Shown here: positions 10,690-21,846 of the stretch, piece by piece
Position numbering within the stretch: position 1 is the stretch's first letter
Layout of the letters: each line of letters opens with the position of its first letter
Origin: Pomphorhynchus laevis
Taxonomy: Eukaryota > Acanthocephala > Palaeacanthocephala > Echinorhynchida > Pomphorhynchidae
DNA length: 64,000 nucleotides
Assembly: GCA_012934845.2 (NCBI GenBank)
Contig: WNNJ02000915.1
Span: 62,001 to 126,000, forward strand
Direction: 5' to 3'
Program-made: the position numbers and the translations under genes
The notes under the pieces: model-generated
Database searches by the model: none
Told to the model about the DNA's origin: nothing
Seen by the model: only the letters and a program-made list of their open reading frames with translations

Positions 10690-13164
10690 CACCCAATGTC
10701 TCTACGTAAAATTAACGTTAATATCCGTTACACCTTGTTCGAATTACTCATATGCAGATTATCAACTCATTTCCCTCTGGAACTTGTGATTGTATACCGT
10801 CCATGTTCAGTTGCCCCATCACGTATCTTCTTTAACGACCTTGCAGATCTTATGTCTCACTGTTCATTGTCTTATACTCCTTCTTTTGTTCTCGGTGACT
10901 TTAACATTCGTCTTGATCGTCCGGCTGACTCTGACTCTATCACTTTAACTGATCTTTATTTCTGATTTTTACTATAAATTACTTTCAACAAGCCCAACTC
11001 ATATTCTCGGCTGTGCTCTCGACATCATTGAAAACTTGATGGAAACTTCTCGATATCCCTATTCTCTGCACAGCCTTACTTAATTCTTCATTCTTTTCAC
11101 TTCCTCTTAGCTATTTCTCTCCGATGATCTCTGCATTCTGTTTGATTCTGAACTTACGTCGATTCTCAATAACCTTCTGCCTAGTCGACTTCGACGTTCT
11201 CAGCGCTTGCGCCATGCTCCCTAGTTCGATTCTGACTGTAGTTTTTAAAGCGTCGATTTCGTCACTTTTTTCGTATGTATAATCACTTTCTTAAACGTTC
11301 TCCCAATTCACTCCCTCCAAATCTCCGTGATTCCTACTTTTCTCTACGCCGTTCACATATCATTCTTATACGTACTAAACGTACTCTCTTTTGGCGAAAT
11401 CAACTCGAGTTATCTTCCAACTCTAAATCTCATTGGAAAATCTTAAACTCAATTCTTTCACGATCATCTCTACCCCTTGTAATGTAAATCCTGATGAATT
11501 TTATTATTATCTACAAACTAAGCTATCTAATTTACTTTCCCTACTACCCAGAGCCCCTTTGCACCCACTTTTCTCTTTAAATACTTATCTCCCAGAACTA
11601 TTCCACCTTCTTCCCGTTACGTCTGATGAAGTTTCTTCGGCTCTGCTGTTATTACCTAATAGAATCTCCTTCTGACCCAATTCCCACTCACTTGCTTAAA
11701 AATATCTGCTCCTCTATCTTACCCTTCCTAACCACATTGTTCAACTCGTCCATCCGTAACCGTACATTTCCTTCCATCTGGAAATGCGCCACTGTTCGTC
11801 CTCTCATCAAAAAGCAATCTCTCGACTCCACACTACCATCTTCGTACTGTCCTATCTCACTTTCCCAAGCCTCTTAAACTCCTTGAGCGTCTCGTTCTTC
11901 AACAAGTTAATACATATCTCTTTTCCTCCAACTTATTTCCTCCTTTCCAAGCCGCTTTTCGCTCTAATTACTTTACCGAGCTTGGCTGTCTTAAAGTTTA
12001 TAACGACTTACTCATATCGCGCGATCATAAATTATGCAGTGTCATAGTTTATCTTGATCTATCTTCTGCTTTTGACATCGTCTATCACTCGATTCTTCTC
12101 CATCGCCTTCATCATGATTATGGCTTCTCTTTACCCACTGTATCATGGTTTTCTTCATATCTATCAAACCGTACATTTCGCGCCTATTCTAACTCTTCTC
12201 TCACCCATCCTCCGTCCATCCCGTCCGGCGCTCCACAAGGCTCCGAATTAGGCCCTATGTTTTTCTCTCTTCTTCTCGGTGATTTGTCTTCGATTTCTCA
12301 TAAATTTAACTTCCATGTTATGCAATATGCTGATGACATTCTTATCTATGCTCATGCACCTGTTTATCGTATTCACGATCTTAGTGTTTCTGCTTCCGAC
12401 TGTCTTGTCTCAATTTCCAATAATCTTTCTTCCCTTTCGCCTTTCTCTGAATCATTATAAATCCAAAATTATTGGATCCTACCTCGACGCCTCAGCTTAG
12501 AACTCCCTCCGTATCACTAAATTCTACAATTCTTCCTATCGTTGATAATCTCGTTTTCCTAGGCTTCCATTTCGACAACCGACTTTCACTGAAACCTTTC
12601 GTTAGAGATAAAGTACGCTCATCTTCCTTGATACTCCGCAACCTCCTACAAGTTCGTAGATTGATCGATTTCCCTTCTTGTATGACTCTCATATATTCTC
12701 TCTTTTTTTCTAAACTCGATTATTGTCTTAGTCTATTTTCCAACTCACCTAAATCCACTCTTCTTCACCTACAACGCATCGTCAACGCAGCCGCTCGAAT
12801 TCTCCTTTGTCTTCGTCGTTTTGATCATACATCCTATTATCTTGCTTCTCTCGATTTGCCTACAATTTATTGTCGTGTTCAAATTCGTCTTCTTCTCGTT
12901 GCTTTCCGCCTTGTAACTTTTCATCCCCCATCATTTCTCTATCTTCCTTTTCTTGATAATTCTCGTCCTGTTTACTGTTCCTTGCGCTCCCGTAATTTCC
13001 TTCTTTTACATGTCCCAAACTACTCTACCTCCTTTAGACTCCGCTCCTTCCTGGTGGCTGCTCCTCTATCGTGGAATCATCTGCCCATTCATATACGCCA
13101 ATCAACTTCCCTGCCGTGTTTCGAACACCAAATCCGATCCCATTTAAACAATTTATCTGCTTGA
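10690..13164 (+). pseudogene. LINE A ORF2 (APE endonuclease and reverse transcriptase), broken
   Basis: The endonuclease is recognisable by VIYRPCS and VLGDFNIRLD at about 10785-10920. The RT follows: TVRPLIKK near 11790, a catalytic-Asp region (YLDLSSAFDIV in mixed frames) near 12050, GAPQGSELGPMF near 12220, and MQYADDILIYAHAP near 12320 with the YADD box. The last 230 codons (12472-13164) are open and hold the thumb and C-terminal region (FLGFHFDNRLSLKPFVRDKV; PLSWNHLPIHIR). Stops and frame changes occur upstream of that. Confidence 0.75.
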
Positions 13165-13193
13165 CTTTTTTATTTTTGTTAGTGGACTTGTAA

Positions 13194-13210
13194 GCGTACA
13201 GCTTGCACGC
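13194..13210 (+). other. LINE A 3'-end hairpin
   Basis: GCGT (13194-13197) pairs with ACGC (13207-13210). After one A-C mismatch, CA pairs with TG around a GCT loop. Homologous hairpins with different sequence sit at the same place in the A1 and A2 copies. Confidence 0.6.
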
Positions 13211-13248
13211 ATTTGCCACGTTAAATAAATTTGTATTATTATTACATT

Positions 13249-13680
13249 GCTTGTTTTTACCCAATGAAGTGTGCATATTTGATAGCATTATATGTCATAT
13301 CCAATCACTCAACACAAAGGAATTCCGCAAGGAACCACAAAGTCCGTTCCTTTTCTCACTCTTTGTTGGAGATTTTCCAGCTTACTTGCAAACGTCACCA
13401 CCCCACTCCAAAATCAAATTTCGCTGTGGTGGACGCGTTGTTAATTCCGATAAACTATCGCTAGACTGTCAACCCTTCGGATTCATCAACTCTTATGCAT
13501 ATCTAAGCGTCCATCTAACTTCAACATGGTCAGTTCGTATCCATCTTGAACAAAACTCATGTAAAGTATTATCGGCCACCTACGCATATCAAAAACTCTC
13601 AAGTTTATCCTTACACGATGCCCTTCGATTCTTCAAGATTATGCTACAACCTATGATAACTTATGACTATCTGTAATATG
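13249..13680 (+). pseudogene. LINE E, 3' half (RT), resumed after the LINE A insertion
   Basis: After LINE A ends, an RT of another type continues. It reads GIPQGTT in one frame, then SPFLFSLFVGDFPAYLQ near 13340-13400, matching the LINE (V/I)PQGxxxSPxLFxxxxxD box. The stretch INSYAYLSVHLTSTWSVRIH at 13480-13545 corresponds to the YLGV region. This completes the RT begun at 8114-8520. It is dead. Confidence 0.65.
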
Positions 13681-13697
13681 GCTCAAACTTTCAACGT

Positions 13698-13752
13698 GGA
13701 ATGGATGCTGGGTGATAGGCTCAACCTTGGCCTATAACCCAGCATCAATTCC
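13698..13752. repeat. 23-bp near-perfect hairpin
   Basis: The arms 13698-13720 and 13730-13752 pair with two mismatches around a 9-nt loop. The central part is GATGCTGGGTGATAGGC against GCCTATAACCCAGCATC. Confidence 0.85.
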
Positions 13753-13831
13753 ATTCCTATTACAGCAATCATATTAATTAAACACCTATCAGTAAACTGC
13801 CGACACATCTTTCATTTCACTTAAAGATCTG

Positions 13832-13869
13832 CATTCAAACAACACTGAACGAACAGTGTTGTTTGAATG
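13832..13869. repeat. perfect 16-bp hairpin at the truncated 3' edge of a LINE A1 copy
   Basis: CATTCAAACAACACTG (13832-13847) pairs perfectly with CAGTGTTGTTTGAATG (13854-13869) across a 6-nt loop. The right arm ends with the LINE-derived word TTTGAATG, so a snap-back event at the LINE end may have created the left arm. Confidence 0.85.
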
Positions 13870-15545
13870 GAGGGAGCGTGGCGGGCTTCGAGAAGTTGAT
13901 TCCAGGCGAGTAAGGCGGCGCGAGGAAGGATCGGAGACCGTAGTTGTTAGAGTAATTAGAAACGTGGAGTAAGAGGGTATGACAGGAACAAAGCGATAGC
14001 GAGGTGGGGCGAGTATCGTCTAAGAAAGGAAGGTTGATGAACGATGGGGAGACGACAGCGATGAGACGAAAAGTTACGAGAAGAAGGCGGAGTTTGATGC
14101 GGATGTGGATGGTGGGCCAGGAGAGTTGGGCAAGATATATGGATGTGTGGTCGAAGCGACGGAGACGAAAGAGCACTCGAACGGCGGTGTTGATTATTCG
14201 TTGTAGGGGTAGGATGATGGATTTTGGAGAATTGGCGAAAAGGCTAAGGCAGTAATCAATTTTAGGGAAAAGAAACGAGGAAAGAAGAGACGAGACATAC
14301 AAGAACGGAAGTCGATAAGGGGGCGGATACTGCGGATGTCACGGAGAATTAAGTTAGACGAGCGGACCTTGTCACGGACGAAGGGTTTAAGGGGAAAATA
14401 ATCATCGAAATGGAAGCCTAAGAAAGTGAGATTGTGGATTATGGGGATGATCGATGAGGCGAAAGATACAGTGGGAGGAGATATGTTTGGTTTACGAGGG
14501 AGGATCCACATTATTTTTGATTTGTCAGGGTTTAGAACGAGATGGAGATTGGAGAGACGTTTGTAGGTAGAAGAAAGACAGTTGGAGGCAGAAATGCCGA
14601 TATCGTGTATGCAATGTGCGGGTAATTGAGCATAGATGAGGATGTCATCGGCGTATTGCATGACGTTAAAGGAGTAAGGTTTGATAAACGGAGAGATATC
14701 GCCAAGCTGAAGAGAGAAAAGGAGGGGACCTAGGACTAAACCTTGTTGGACCCCGCAAAAAATAGGGATGGGAGGGGAGAATTATGAATTAGAACAGACG
14801 CGAAAGGAACGGTCGGATAGATATGAGGCAAACCATGCTACGGAGGAGGAAGAAAAGCCGTAATCATAACGAAGGCGGGAAAGGAGGACGGAGTGGTCGA
14901 CAATGTTCAAGGCGGAGGAAATGTCGAGGGAGATGAGAACACTATATAGAGCCTTGTCTCGAGAAATGAGTAAGTCGTTGTAAACTTTCACACATGCGAT
15001 TTCTGTGGAGTGATTAAAGCGGAAAGCGGATTGAAAGGAGGGTACAGATTGGATGAATATAGATAAACTCTGATCTGTATTAATATAAAGCGTTCTAAGA
15101 GCTTAGAAAGAGTAGGGAGTAGTGAAATGGGGCGATAGCTGGAAGGAAGGGTGGGGTCGAGCGATTGTTTCTAAAGGAAGGGACGAACGATTGCGGATTT
15201 CCACTGTGAAGGGAAGATACGACTGCGGGTGGACGAGTTAAACAAGGTTGTGAGAAAAGGGGATATCGATGAGCACATAGATTTAAGTATGTGGGTAGAC
15301 AGGGGATCGGCAGGTGAGGTTTTGCTTGGCAAGGACATGAGAACAGATGAGACTTCGGTAGGTGAGACGGATAATATGAAAGAGTTCCGGAAGAATGAGG
15401 CTAGGCGGGGCACAGTGGGATAGGATGGAGATCGGGTGTGATAGAGCAACGTGGATACTTTGGCCTGGAGAAATGACGAATAATCATGGGCATTGATGTT
15501 GCATGGCGTAGAGGAGCGAGCAAGGATTGAGTTAAAAGTATGATT
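13870..15545 (-). mobile_element. LINE A1, 5'- and 3'-truncated copy
   Basis: This minus-strand CR1-like RT covers the start of the RT (about 15171-15560, FNSSTRSRIFPSQWKSAIVR), the palm (14782-14991, SLDISSALNIVDHSVLLSRL), YADD (14640-14661, MQYADDILIYA) and the C-terminus. Very similar sequence is present at 25397-25640 and 34640-34890, so this subfamily spread relatively recently. The ORF is interrupted between palm and YADD. The normal 3' tail (hairpin and TTTGCCACG) is missing and a snap-back hairpin stands in its place. Confidence 0.8.
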
Positions 15546-17637
15546 TTGACGTTCAAACAATGCACGCCTCGCCGCCAGTCCGGAGCGCCCTGGTTCGATA
15601 GCGATTGCCGAAGAGCAAAGCGCTCCTTACGACACCTTCACCGAATGCACTCAAGATTCCGTCGTCGTAATATCACCGAGCTATTAAACTCATCTTACTC
15701 AGAATACCTCGAATTTCGACGCAAATACCGATATCTTTTGAACTCAAAATGCTCCTCATACTGGCAAAGCAAAACATCTTTGCGTGACAGTCATCAACAC
15801 GCGTGGAAATACATTAATAACCTTTTGGGTAGAAACAAATTCGTCACGTCTATCTCTATCTCTTCCAACGAATTCGCATCTCATTTGCAACGCAAAATAG
15901 CTCGAATTTTGACCTCAATCCACGTACCATTATCTTCTAGTTTCTCCTACCTAGCCCCATATCATACTGAACTGTTTCACTTTTCACTTTTATCTATCGA
16001 AAGCGTATCTGATGCCCTAGCACGATTACCCAATTCAACCTCTCCTCTCGATCCTGTTTCAACATACATTCTAAAGTTACTAAGTGACACCATCAGCCCT
16101 TATCTCACAAGTGTCTTCAACATGTCTATCCATTTATCACACTACCCTTCGTCGTTCAAACATGCCATAGTTCGCCCATTATTAAAGAAGCATCATCTTG
16201 ATCCTAGTTCCGCCTCCTCCTCAGACAGGTAAGCAACTACATATCATCAAATTCTATGTTTCCACCTTTTCAATCTGCATATCGACCACAACATTCTACT
16301 ATGACCGCATGCACAAAACTCTCCAATGATTTACTTCTTGCTCTTGACAAACATCTAGTAAGCCTTGTAATTTAACTTGATTTATCCTCCGCCTTTGATG
16401 TAGTTGATCACACTATACTTCTCTAATGTCTCAGACAACGTTACTGCTTCTCGTCTCATGTCATTTCTTGGTTCAAATCCTACCTCTCAAATCGCTCTTA
16501 TCACGTAGTATCCAACTCCAACTCTTCTGCGCCGGTTCCTCTCAGCTGCGGTGTACCACAAGGATCCGTTCTAGGGCCGCTTCTTTTCACCCTTCTTCTT
16601 GGTGATTTATCTTCCATCGTGGTCCCTTTCGGTTTTGAAGTTATTCAGTACGCTGACGATGTAGTAATCTATGCATCATGCACACTCACATCTGCATCCA
16701 ACCTCGCTTCCGATGCATCATCTTGCCTGTCTGCTATTCACGCATATCTTTGCTCAATCCGTATGTTTTTAAACAACGAGAAATCTAGCATGATGTGGAT
16801 AACACCGCGCCACTCTTACACCCTCGATTTTCCAGTATGCATACACAATTTCCGTCTACCAGAAAAGACTATCATGACAATCCTTGGTGTCCCTTTTGAC
16901 AATAATCTCTCGTTTCTGCCTTTCATTCGTAGCAAGATCAGTTCATGCTCCCTCATCCTCCGTGACATCCGAAGTGTCCGTAGAAACCTCGACGTGAAAT
17001 CGACAGCTATTTTAATTTCCAGCCTTTTCATGCCTCGTCTAGAATATTGCTTAGGTCTTCTCGTAAACTGTCCAGCATATCAATTTCACTATTTACAAAG
17101 GATTCTGCACACGGCTGCTAGAGTCATCTTCCGCCTTCGCAAGTACGACCACATCTCCAACACCCTCCGCATCCTTAACTGGCTCGACATTCCGAGCCGC
17201 ATTACCTCTCAAATTCTCACAATTGCATGGCAAATCAAATTCCGGCACAACCCTCCTTATCTATATCTTCCTGATAGCGCATCCTATATGACGACTGGTC
17301 TCTCCCTAAGATGTCATAGTTTACTCGCTTTTCGTTCCCCGTCACATCGGTATTCACAAATATCGTGCGTTCACCATCGCTGCACCACACCTTTGGAACA
17401 AACTTCCTCGTGACACAAAATCATTGACGTCGCTTAAACACTTCAAAACTTCCTTGATCGCCATACTTCTTGCAAACGAACTAAAATAACATTTTCAGCC
17501 GCAATCAATTCAATAACTCTACATACAAGTTCAAACATTCATCGGACCTAAACTTGTCGTTTTAATTTTTATAGTGGGCCTGTAAGTGGTTCTATTCACC
17601 ACAAAGGCCACTTTAAATAAATGTTATTCTAATAGAG
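15546..17637 (+). mobile_element. LINE A2, 5'-truncated copy, head to head with A1
   Basis: This plus-strand relative of LINE A begins just before RT. It reads APWFDSDCRRAKRSLRH (15580-15640), then HAIVRPLLKKHH. After a gap with stops come GVPQGSVLGPLLF (about 16550-16590) and VIQYADDVVIYAS (about 16640). The C-terminus is open to 17413. The 3' end is a different subfamily: GTAAGTGGTTCTATTCACCA then GGCCACTTTAAATAAA. It has two long open stretches with a broken middle. Confidence 0.8.
17586..17602 (+). other. LINE A2 3'-end hairpin
   Basis: GTGGT (17586-17590) pairs perfectly with ACCAC (17598-17602) across a 7-nt loop. It occupies the position of the GCGTGC/GCACGC hairpin of A1, so the sequence has changed but the pairing is kept. 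Confidence 0.7.
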
Positions 17638-17956
17638 AGTCTAAGAGTTGAATATAGTGATAATTTAAATTGTCACTCAAACAAATCAATTCGCTAACTT
17701 CTGACCTCACCAACATCCTTGACCCAAACCAACTAATCTCAATGCAATTGTTAAGACACGCAGTCGAGCAAGTGACCAATAATTCAAATCATATCAAATG
17801 ACTTTTGATTTCCTGAATGTCTTTGTGTTGTATTTTATCATTTGTTTATACGTACATTTTTGTTTTTTCGCCGCCCACATGCCGAAAGGCTATAGTTGCA
17901 TAATAAATATTCTCAGATTATTTTGACTTACTATTCTTAATTTAATAAATAAATAA
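17638..17956. other. spacer between LINE A2 and LINE C
   Basis: No coding region was recognised. It may include the start of the LINE C leader, but the boundary is not defined. CGCCGCCCACATGCCGAAAG at 17870-17890 is a GC-rich island without a convincing hairpin. Confidence 0.4.
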
Positions 17957-18021
17957 AAACTGATTACAATATAAGTTACTGCATAAATATAAAACTGATT
18001 GTAATGTAAACTTATTACAAA

Positions 18022-18372
18022 ATGCCTAAAGGACGTCCTGACAATATATTGAAATGCTGCAATTACAATAGACAGGCTGTCAAATGCAAAAACTGCAAAT
18101 GTGTTACGGTCGGCCGAAAGCGCACAACATGTAGAGTGGATGGATGTTGCAATAATATGGATATACTTACATCGTCCTATGTAACAATTAAGACTGGAAT
18201 TTCGGACTCTAATATATCCAAAAATGCTATAGGACGAGCAGATATTCAGCTTGGTTCATGTGATTACATAGCTTTTAATTCTTCACAATCAGACTTCAAT
18301 AACTCCATCATGTACGGAAATTATTTTAAAGCATATTTGATAATTGCATTAAATGGCGTCCAAATTTATTAA
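18022..18372 (+). CDS. LINE C ORF1-like short Cys-rich protein (116 aa)
   Basis: It starts at ATG 18022. The first 45 residues carry Cys at 12, 13, 22, 25, 27, 37 and 42, likely a zinc-binding module. The independent minus-strand copy at 37239-37403 has Cys at exactly the same seven positions without gaps, plus Gly41, although most other residues differ. This argues that the module is a real conserved protein. The C-terminal two thirds show no motif. It is probably the N-terminus of the REL-LINE polyprotein or a separate nucleic-acid-binding ORF1; I cannot tell which. Confidence 0.6.
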   Translation: MPKGRPDNILKCCNYNRQAVKCKNCKCVTVGRKRTTCRVDGCCNNMDILTSSYVTIKTGISDSNISKNAIGRADIQLGSCDYIAFNSSQSDFNNSIMYGNYFKAYLIIALNGVQIY

Positions 18373-18993
18373 TTTTTCCTCGTGTTAAAGCTGTCATCGA
18401 ATTCGTCACGATTATGGCATATCTTTATAGAGATGCAGTATAATCCTAAGTCACATTTTCACTCATGAAAGTGACTTTCTTTTGTACATTAATAAGATAA
18501 AGGTTATAATGCAAAAAATTAATGTAATACATTAAGCACTTGAGCGGAGGTTGCAAGTTTGGCGAATGAAAGGTTGTTGAAATAGTGCCGCTGTCCTGGT
18601 GTTAATTCAAGAGAATGGAAGCACACGCTCAAATCATTTGACCGAGATTCTATCAAATTGACAGAAGCAATGGGGAACGATGACCTACATAATTGCAACT
18701 ATAGAACAGAGTTCTGGGACAATGAGTGCCTTTGTGATATCCAGATTAATTGCACTGGATAATTCCCAGGCATTCGTCATATAGGCACCGTCGTATTGTG
18801 CCAAAAGTAATTTTGAGAAAGATATCCCATAATATTTTAGCCGTAGCGGGCAATATTCAGCTATGTGCTGGACAACAATGTGGTATCGAATATGCCTTAA
18901 GAAATGTTCGTGCATCACTAGACATATATCCTGATTTATGCTTACTTCAGATTAATGTACATAGTGCCTTTAAACGAATCAATAAGAATGTTG

Positions 18994-19122
18994 CTGTTAC
19001 AAATATGAATAATATCTGTCCATCGTTATATGTGATATTCTACAACACTTACACAGAAAATCCGACGCTCGTTATAGACAACTATGTAATTTTTTTCAAG
19101 AAAGAGTTTCACCCAAGGTGAT
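18994..19122 (+). repeat. 128-bp direct repeat inside LINE C, copy 1
   Basis: This is nearly identical to 20293-20421 (only a few differences by eye). It encodes the RT segment NMNNICPSLYVIFYNTYTEN. Copy 1 is at the expected place in the RT; copy 2 is out of order, after the endonuclease region. Confidence 0.85.
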
Positions 19123-20292
19123 CTCTTGTCGATACTAGCATTATCTGCAGCCACTCTTCCCTTGATGTATCGCATACACCAGGCTTCTCCAACTTGGTTC
19201 AAAAATGGTACTCAGATGACTTGCTATGTGTCGGATCAGCTCAAGATCTCTCTGGAGTACTTGATATAATAATGGATGCTGGGCCCGTTTATGGATTCTA
19301 TATCAATGAAAAAAAATGCAAAATTCTAACAGCTAACGATAACCTGTTAGTAGATAATTTACTCTTATAGAAAGCAGTTCAAATTACAAACGAAAGCATC
19401 TAAGTGCTTGGCGGTCCGGTAGGAAACAGTACGTTTACTGAGTCGTGGATTAAAACCAAGGTTGCTGAATGAGTGCGAATTATTGAAAGGCTTTCGTATC
19501 AGGCGAAAAATTATCCACAAGCGGCTTACAACTGCTATATGAGTGGCTTATCAACATAAGTGATTCGATCATGCAAGTGCGAGTCAAGCTTGATAACCCA
19601 ACTAGACTTTTGCATGAGCAAAATATTCTTATCTGAAATAACTGGCCAGATCCAACTTGAAAATCTCAAACGGAAAAGCATTGCCCTTCCTGCAGTATTT
19701 GGCGTTCTGGGAATTGCCAGCCCCTCTTCGTTCTACACTTCGGAATGGGATTTCTCGGTGCCTATGTGTAATTAGTAGAAAAGTGAAATTAGAAGATTGA
19801 CAAGCTTAGAACAGATTCCACATATGAAAAATGATGTCGGTTTATTGTTAAACAGATGTTACGAGCTTACACAACAAGCAATTCTTCAATCGCAATCGGA
19901 GTGAGCGTCCACTCGGTTGTCTTCCGAAATCCATAAGGACGTGACTTTGCGTCTTTCAAATATTTAGTAGAGACAGTGTAAACGCTCGATACATTTGGCC
20001 ACTTCAAAACCCACCACATAAATGTGTATGTGGGCATATAAACTTTGTTGTGCCTTCAGCAGAATGTTGTCTAAAATATTGAGGTACATCGAAATCTAGC
20101 CCGTTTTAAAAGAAATTTGTAGATCATTCGAATTTTTTAAATCCATTAACAACAAAGAATCGTTGTGCGCGTTTAGATATTGCGTGTTTAGGTCTATTTA
20201 GCGGTGTAACGGATCCGACGTTCTTTGACGTCACTATACATAATCTCTTTGCTCCATCTTACATTAATCAAAAGCCTACAAGCATATTTGCT

Positions 20293-20421
20293 GTTACAAA
20301 TATGAATAATATCTGTCCATCGTTATATGCGATATTCTACAACACTTACACAGAAAATCCGACGCTCGCTATAGACAACTATGTAATTTTTTTCAAGAAA
20401 GAGTTTCACCCAAGGTGATTT
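20293..20421 (+). repeat. 128-bp direct repeat inside LINE C, copy 2
   Basis: This is a displaced duplicate of 18994-19122. It directly follows the REL-like DVT segment and abuts the LINE B leader, so it may mark a recombination or template-switch junction between two LINE C copies. Confidence 0.85.
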
Positions 20422-20549
20422 AAATTTCAGATTTAAATTGTTGATTAAAGTTACCTACAGTAGAAATGTCAGTACAGTAAATTTTATACAATCTAATATA
20501 CATACATCAACATACAACAACGGAAAATTGGATTAATTAACCACATTGG

Positions 20550-20690
20550 ATTACCAACTACTTACAACTACTTACCAACTACTTACAACTACTTACAACT
20601 ACTTACCAACTACTTACAAGTCCAGCTCATACAAGACTAACTAAATTGGTTTAATTAACTACATTGGATTAACAACTACTTACAAAGAGA
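20550..20690 (+). repeat. short tandem repeats in LINE B leader
   Basis: The word ACTACTTAC(A/C)A is repeated about eight times in alternating 10- and 13-bp spacings between 20562 and 20685, ending about 60 bp before the ORF1 start. This parallels the tandem repeats ahead of ORF1 in LINE A. Confidence 0.75.
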
Positions 20691-20743
20691 GAGAGCAAGG
20701 AGAGGTCATACAATAATTACAATATTGGACAATCAACGAGGAA

Positions 20744-21846
20744 ATGGTAAAAAAATCAACAAAGAAATCAGGGCATTTAAGTCTCCAGATAGAATGTCTT
20801 AACGAATATTGTGATGTATGGACGACGGTCAGTGTTTTATCTAGTAAAAAAGATACATTCACTGATAAAAATTCTTCTGCGGTTTCTGTTGTGCTGAGAT
20901 GTTCAGTAAGTGTTCTTCGTCGTCGAAACTCACATCAACGAACAATGACACAAAGACCGCAGTGACCTCTGGAAATTCAGAAGCGGTGACTGGTCGTAAA
21001 TTGGATGCGCTCACTACTGATGATGAGTGTCACATAGTGTCTGGTAACCTACCGATGACTTATTTATCGTCACAGAATACATCTTGTTCAAGGAACAACG
21101 TTACTATATTGCGACATACCGATTCGGTATTTGAAGAGAGGTTAATACAGAATATCGCCACGGCAAGTTCAGTACGGGTACATGAGAGTTCACGTGAATC
21201 CAACGAAACTCCTGACAATTTTTTAACCGACAAAAGAATAGAGGCTGATATTTACAAACATAGACGAACTGAATCTTCAAATAGTGGGGATTTAAATTAT
21301 GAACTGAGAAAGACTGTAACTTCATGCGATGCAATTGTTGATGACGAGGGCAATTCCTCAGGCAGAGCAGCCAATATAAGAAAAGTAAGGATTCGGAATT
21401 ACGACAGAAGTATGAATGTTATTTTGAGTGGAATTGAAGAGTCGTGTATGATCAATTCCCAAGTAAGAGTTGATGAAGACGTTTCTCGTGTGCGTGCAGT
21501 ATTTACCAGACTTCTTAAGGAAGATGATAAGAATGTAGCTATTAAGCTGCAAGTTCGGAGTTTGATTCGACTTGGGAAGCGTACAACAGAGAAACCTCGC
21601 TTATTGAAGGTCGTCTTAAGTTCTGCTGACCACGCTAAGATGTTGCTTCATCGTGGTTACCTCTTAAAAGATTCTACTATAAGAATACTGAGAGACATTA
21701 ATTTTGATGAGCGTTTGAAATTGAGGAAGGCTCGCGAGGAGCTACAGGGTAGAATAAGCAAAGGAGAGACGAATCTATGCATAAGAAATTTTCAAGTAGT
21801 TCGGTGGCGACCATCAGTACGTTGGACCCCGCTTCTCCCAAACTAG
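20744..21846 (+). pseudogene. LINE B ORF1 (RRM-like RNA-binding protein), one frameshift
   Basis: It starts at ATG 20744 (MVKKSTKKSG), with IECLNEYCDVWTTVSV matching the LINE A ORF1 Cys motif. The frame then changes near 20900, and the rest (20899-21846, 315 codons) is open. The middle is Ser/Thr-rich and unstructured. The last 150 residues read MNVILSGIEES, IRLGKRTTEKPRLLKVVLSS and RGYLLKDSTIRILRD, the typical RRM-like core (VxxGIxEs, RLGK, PRxLKVxLxS) of CR1/L1-type ORF1 proteins. It would coat element RNA and act as a chaperone. A single frame change suggests recent loss. Confidence 0.75.

Larger units (their letters stand above)
8559..13242 (+). mobile_element. LINE A, near full-length CR1-like non-LTR retrotransposon, decayed
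   Basis: The element runs from a 20-bp tandem array, through a short GC hairpin, ORF1 (about 8975-10300) and ORF2 (about 10690-13164), to a 3' hairpin and a (TTA)n tail. It is inserted in LINE E. TACATT occurs on both sides (8553-8558 and 13243-13248) and is a plausible 6-bp target duplication, although it is short. Both ORFs are broken by several frame changes. The 3' end reads GTAAGCGTACAGCTTGCACG then TTTGCCACGTTAAATAAA, shared with the A1 copies. Its base composition is noticeably richer in C than the flanks. Confidence 0.8.
17957..20421 (+). mobile_element. LINE C, REL-type non-LTR retrotransposon, decayed
   Basis: It opens with a short two-copy leader repeat (AACTGATT(A/G)(C/T)AAT at 17958 and 17991) and the Cys-rich ORF1 at 18022. 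RT pieces follow: SRLIALDN (about 18725-18750), CGIEYALRNVRASLD and an xSAFxRIN catalytic region (18870-18985), WYSDDLLCVGSAQDL (about 19210-19250) with YxDD, and GPVYGFYINEKKCKIL. The VLGGPVGN box is near 19400. Near 20200 FFDVTIHNLFAPSYI resembles the endonuclease DVT core of REL LINEs. Many stops and frame changes make it dead. The same family recurs on the minus strand at 26040, 37239, 40250/46652 and 48960. Confidence 0.75.
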
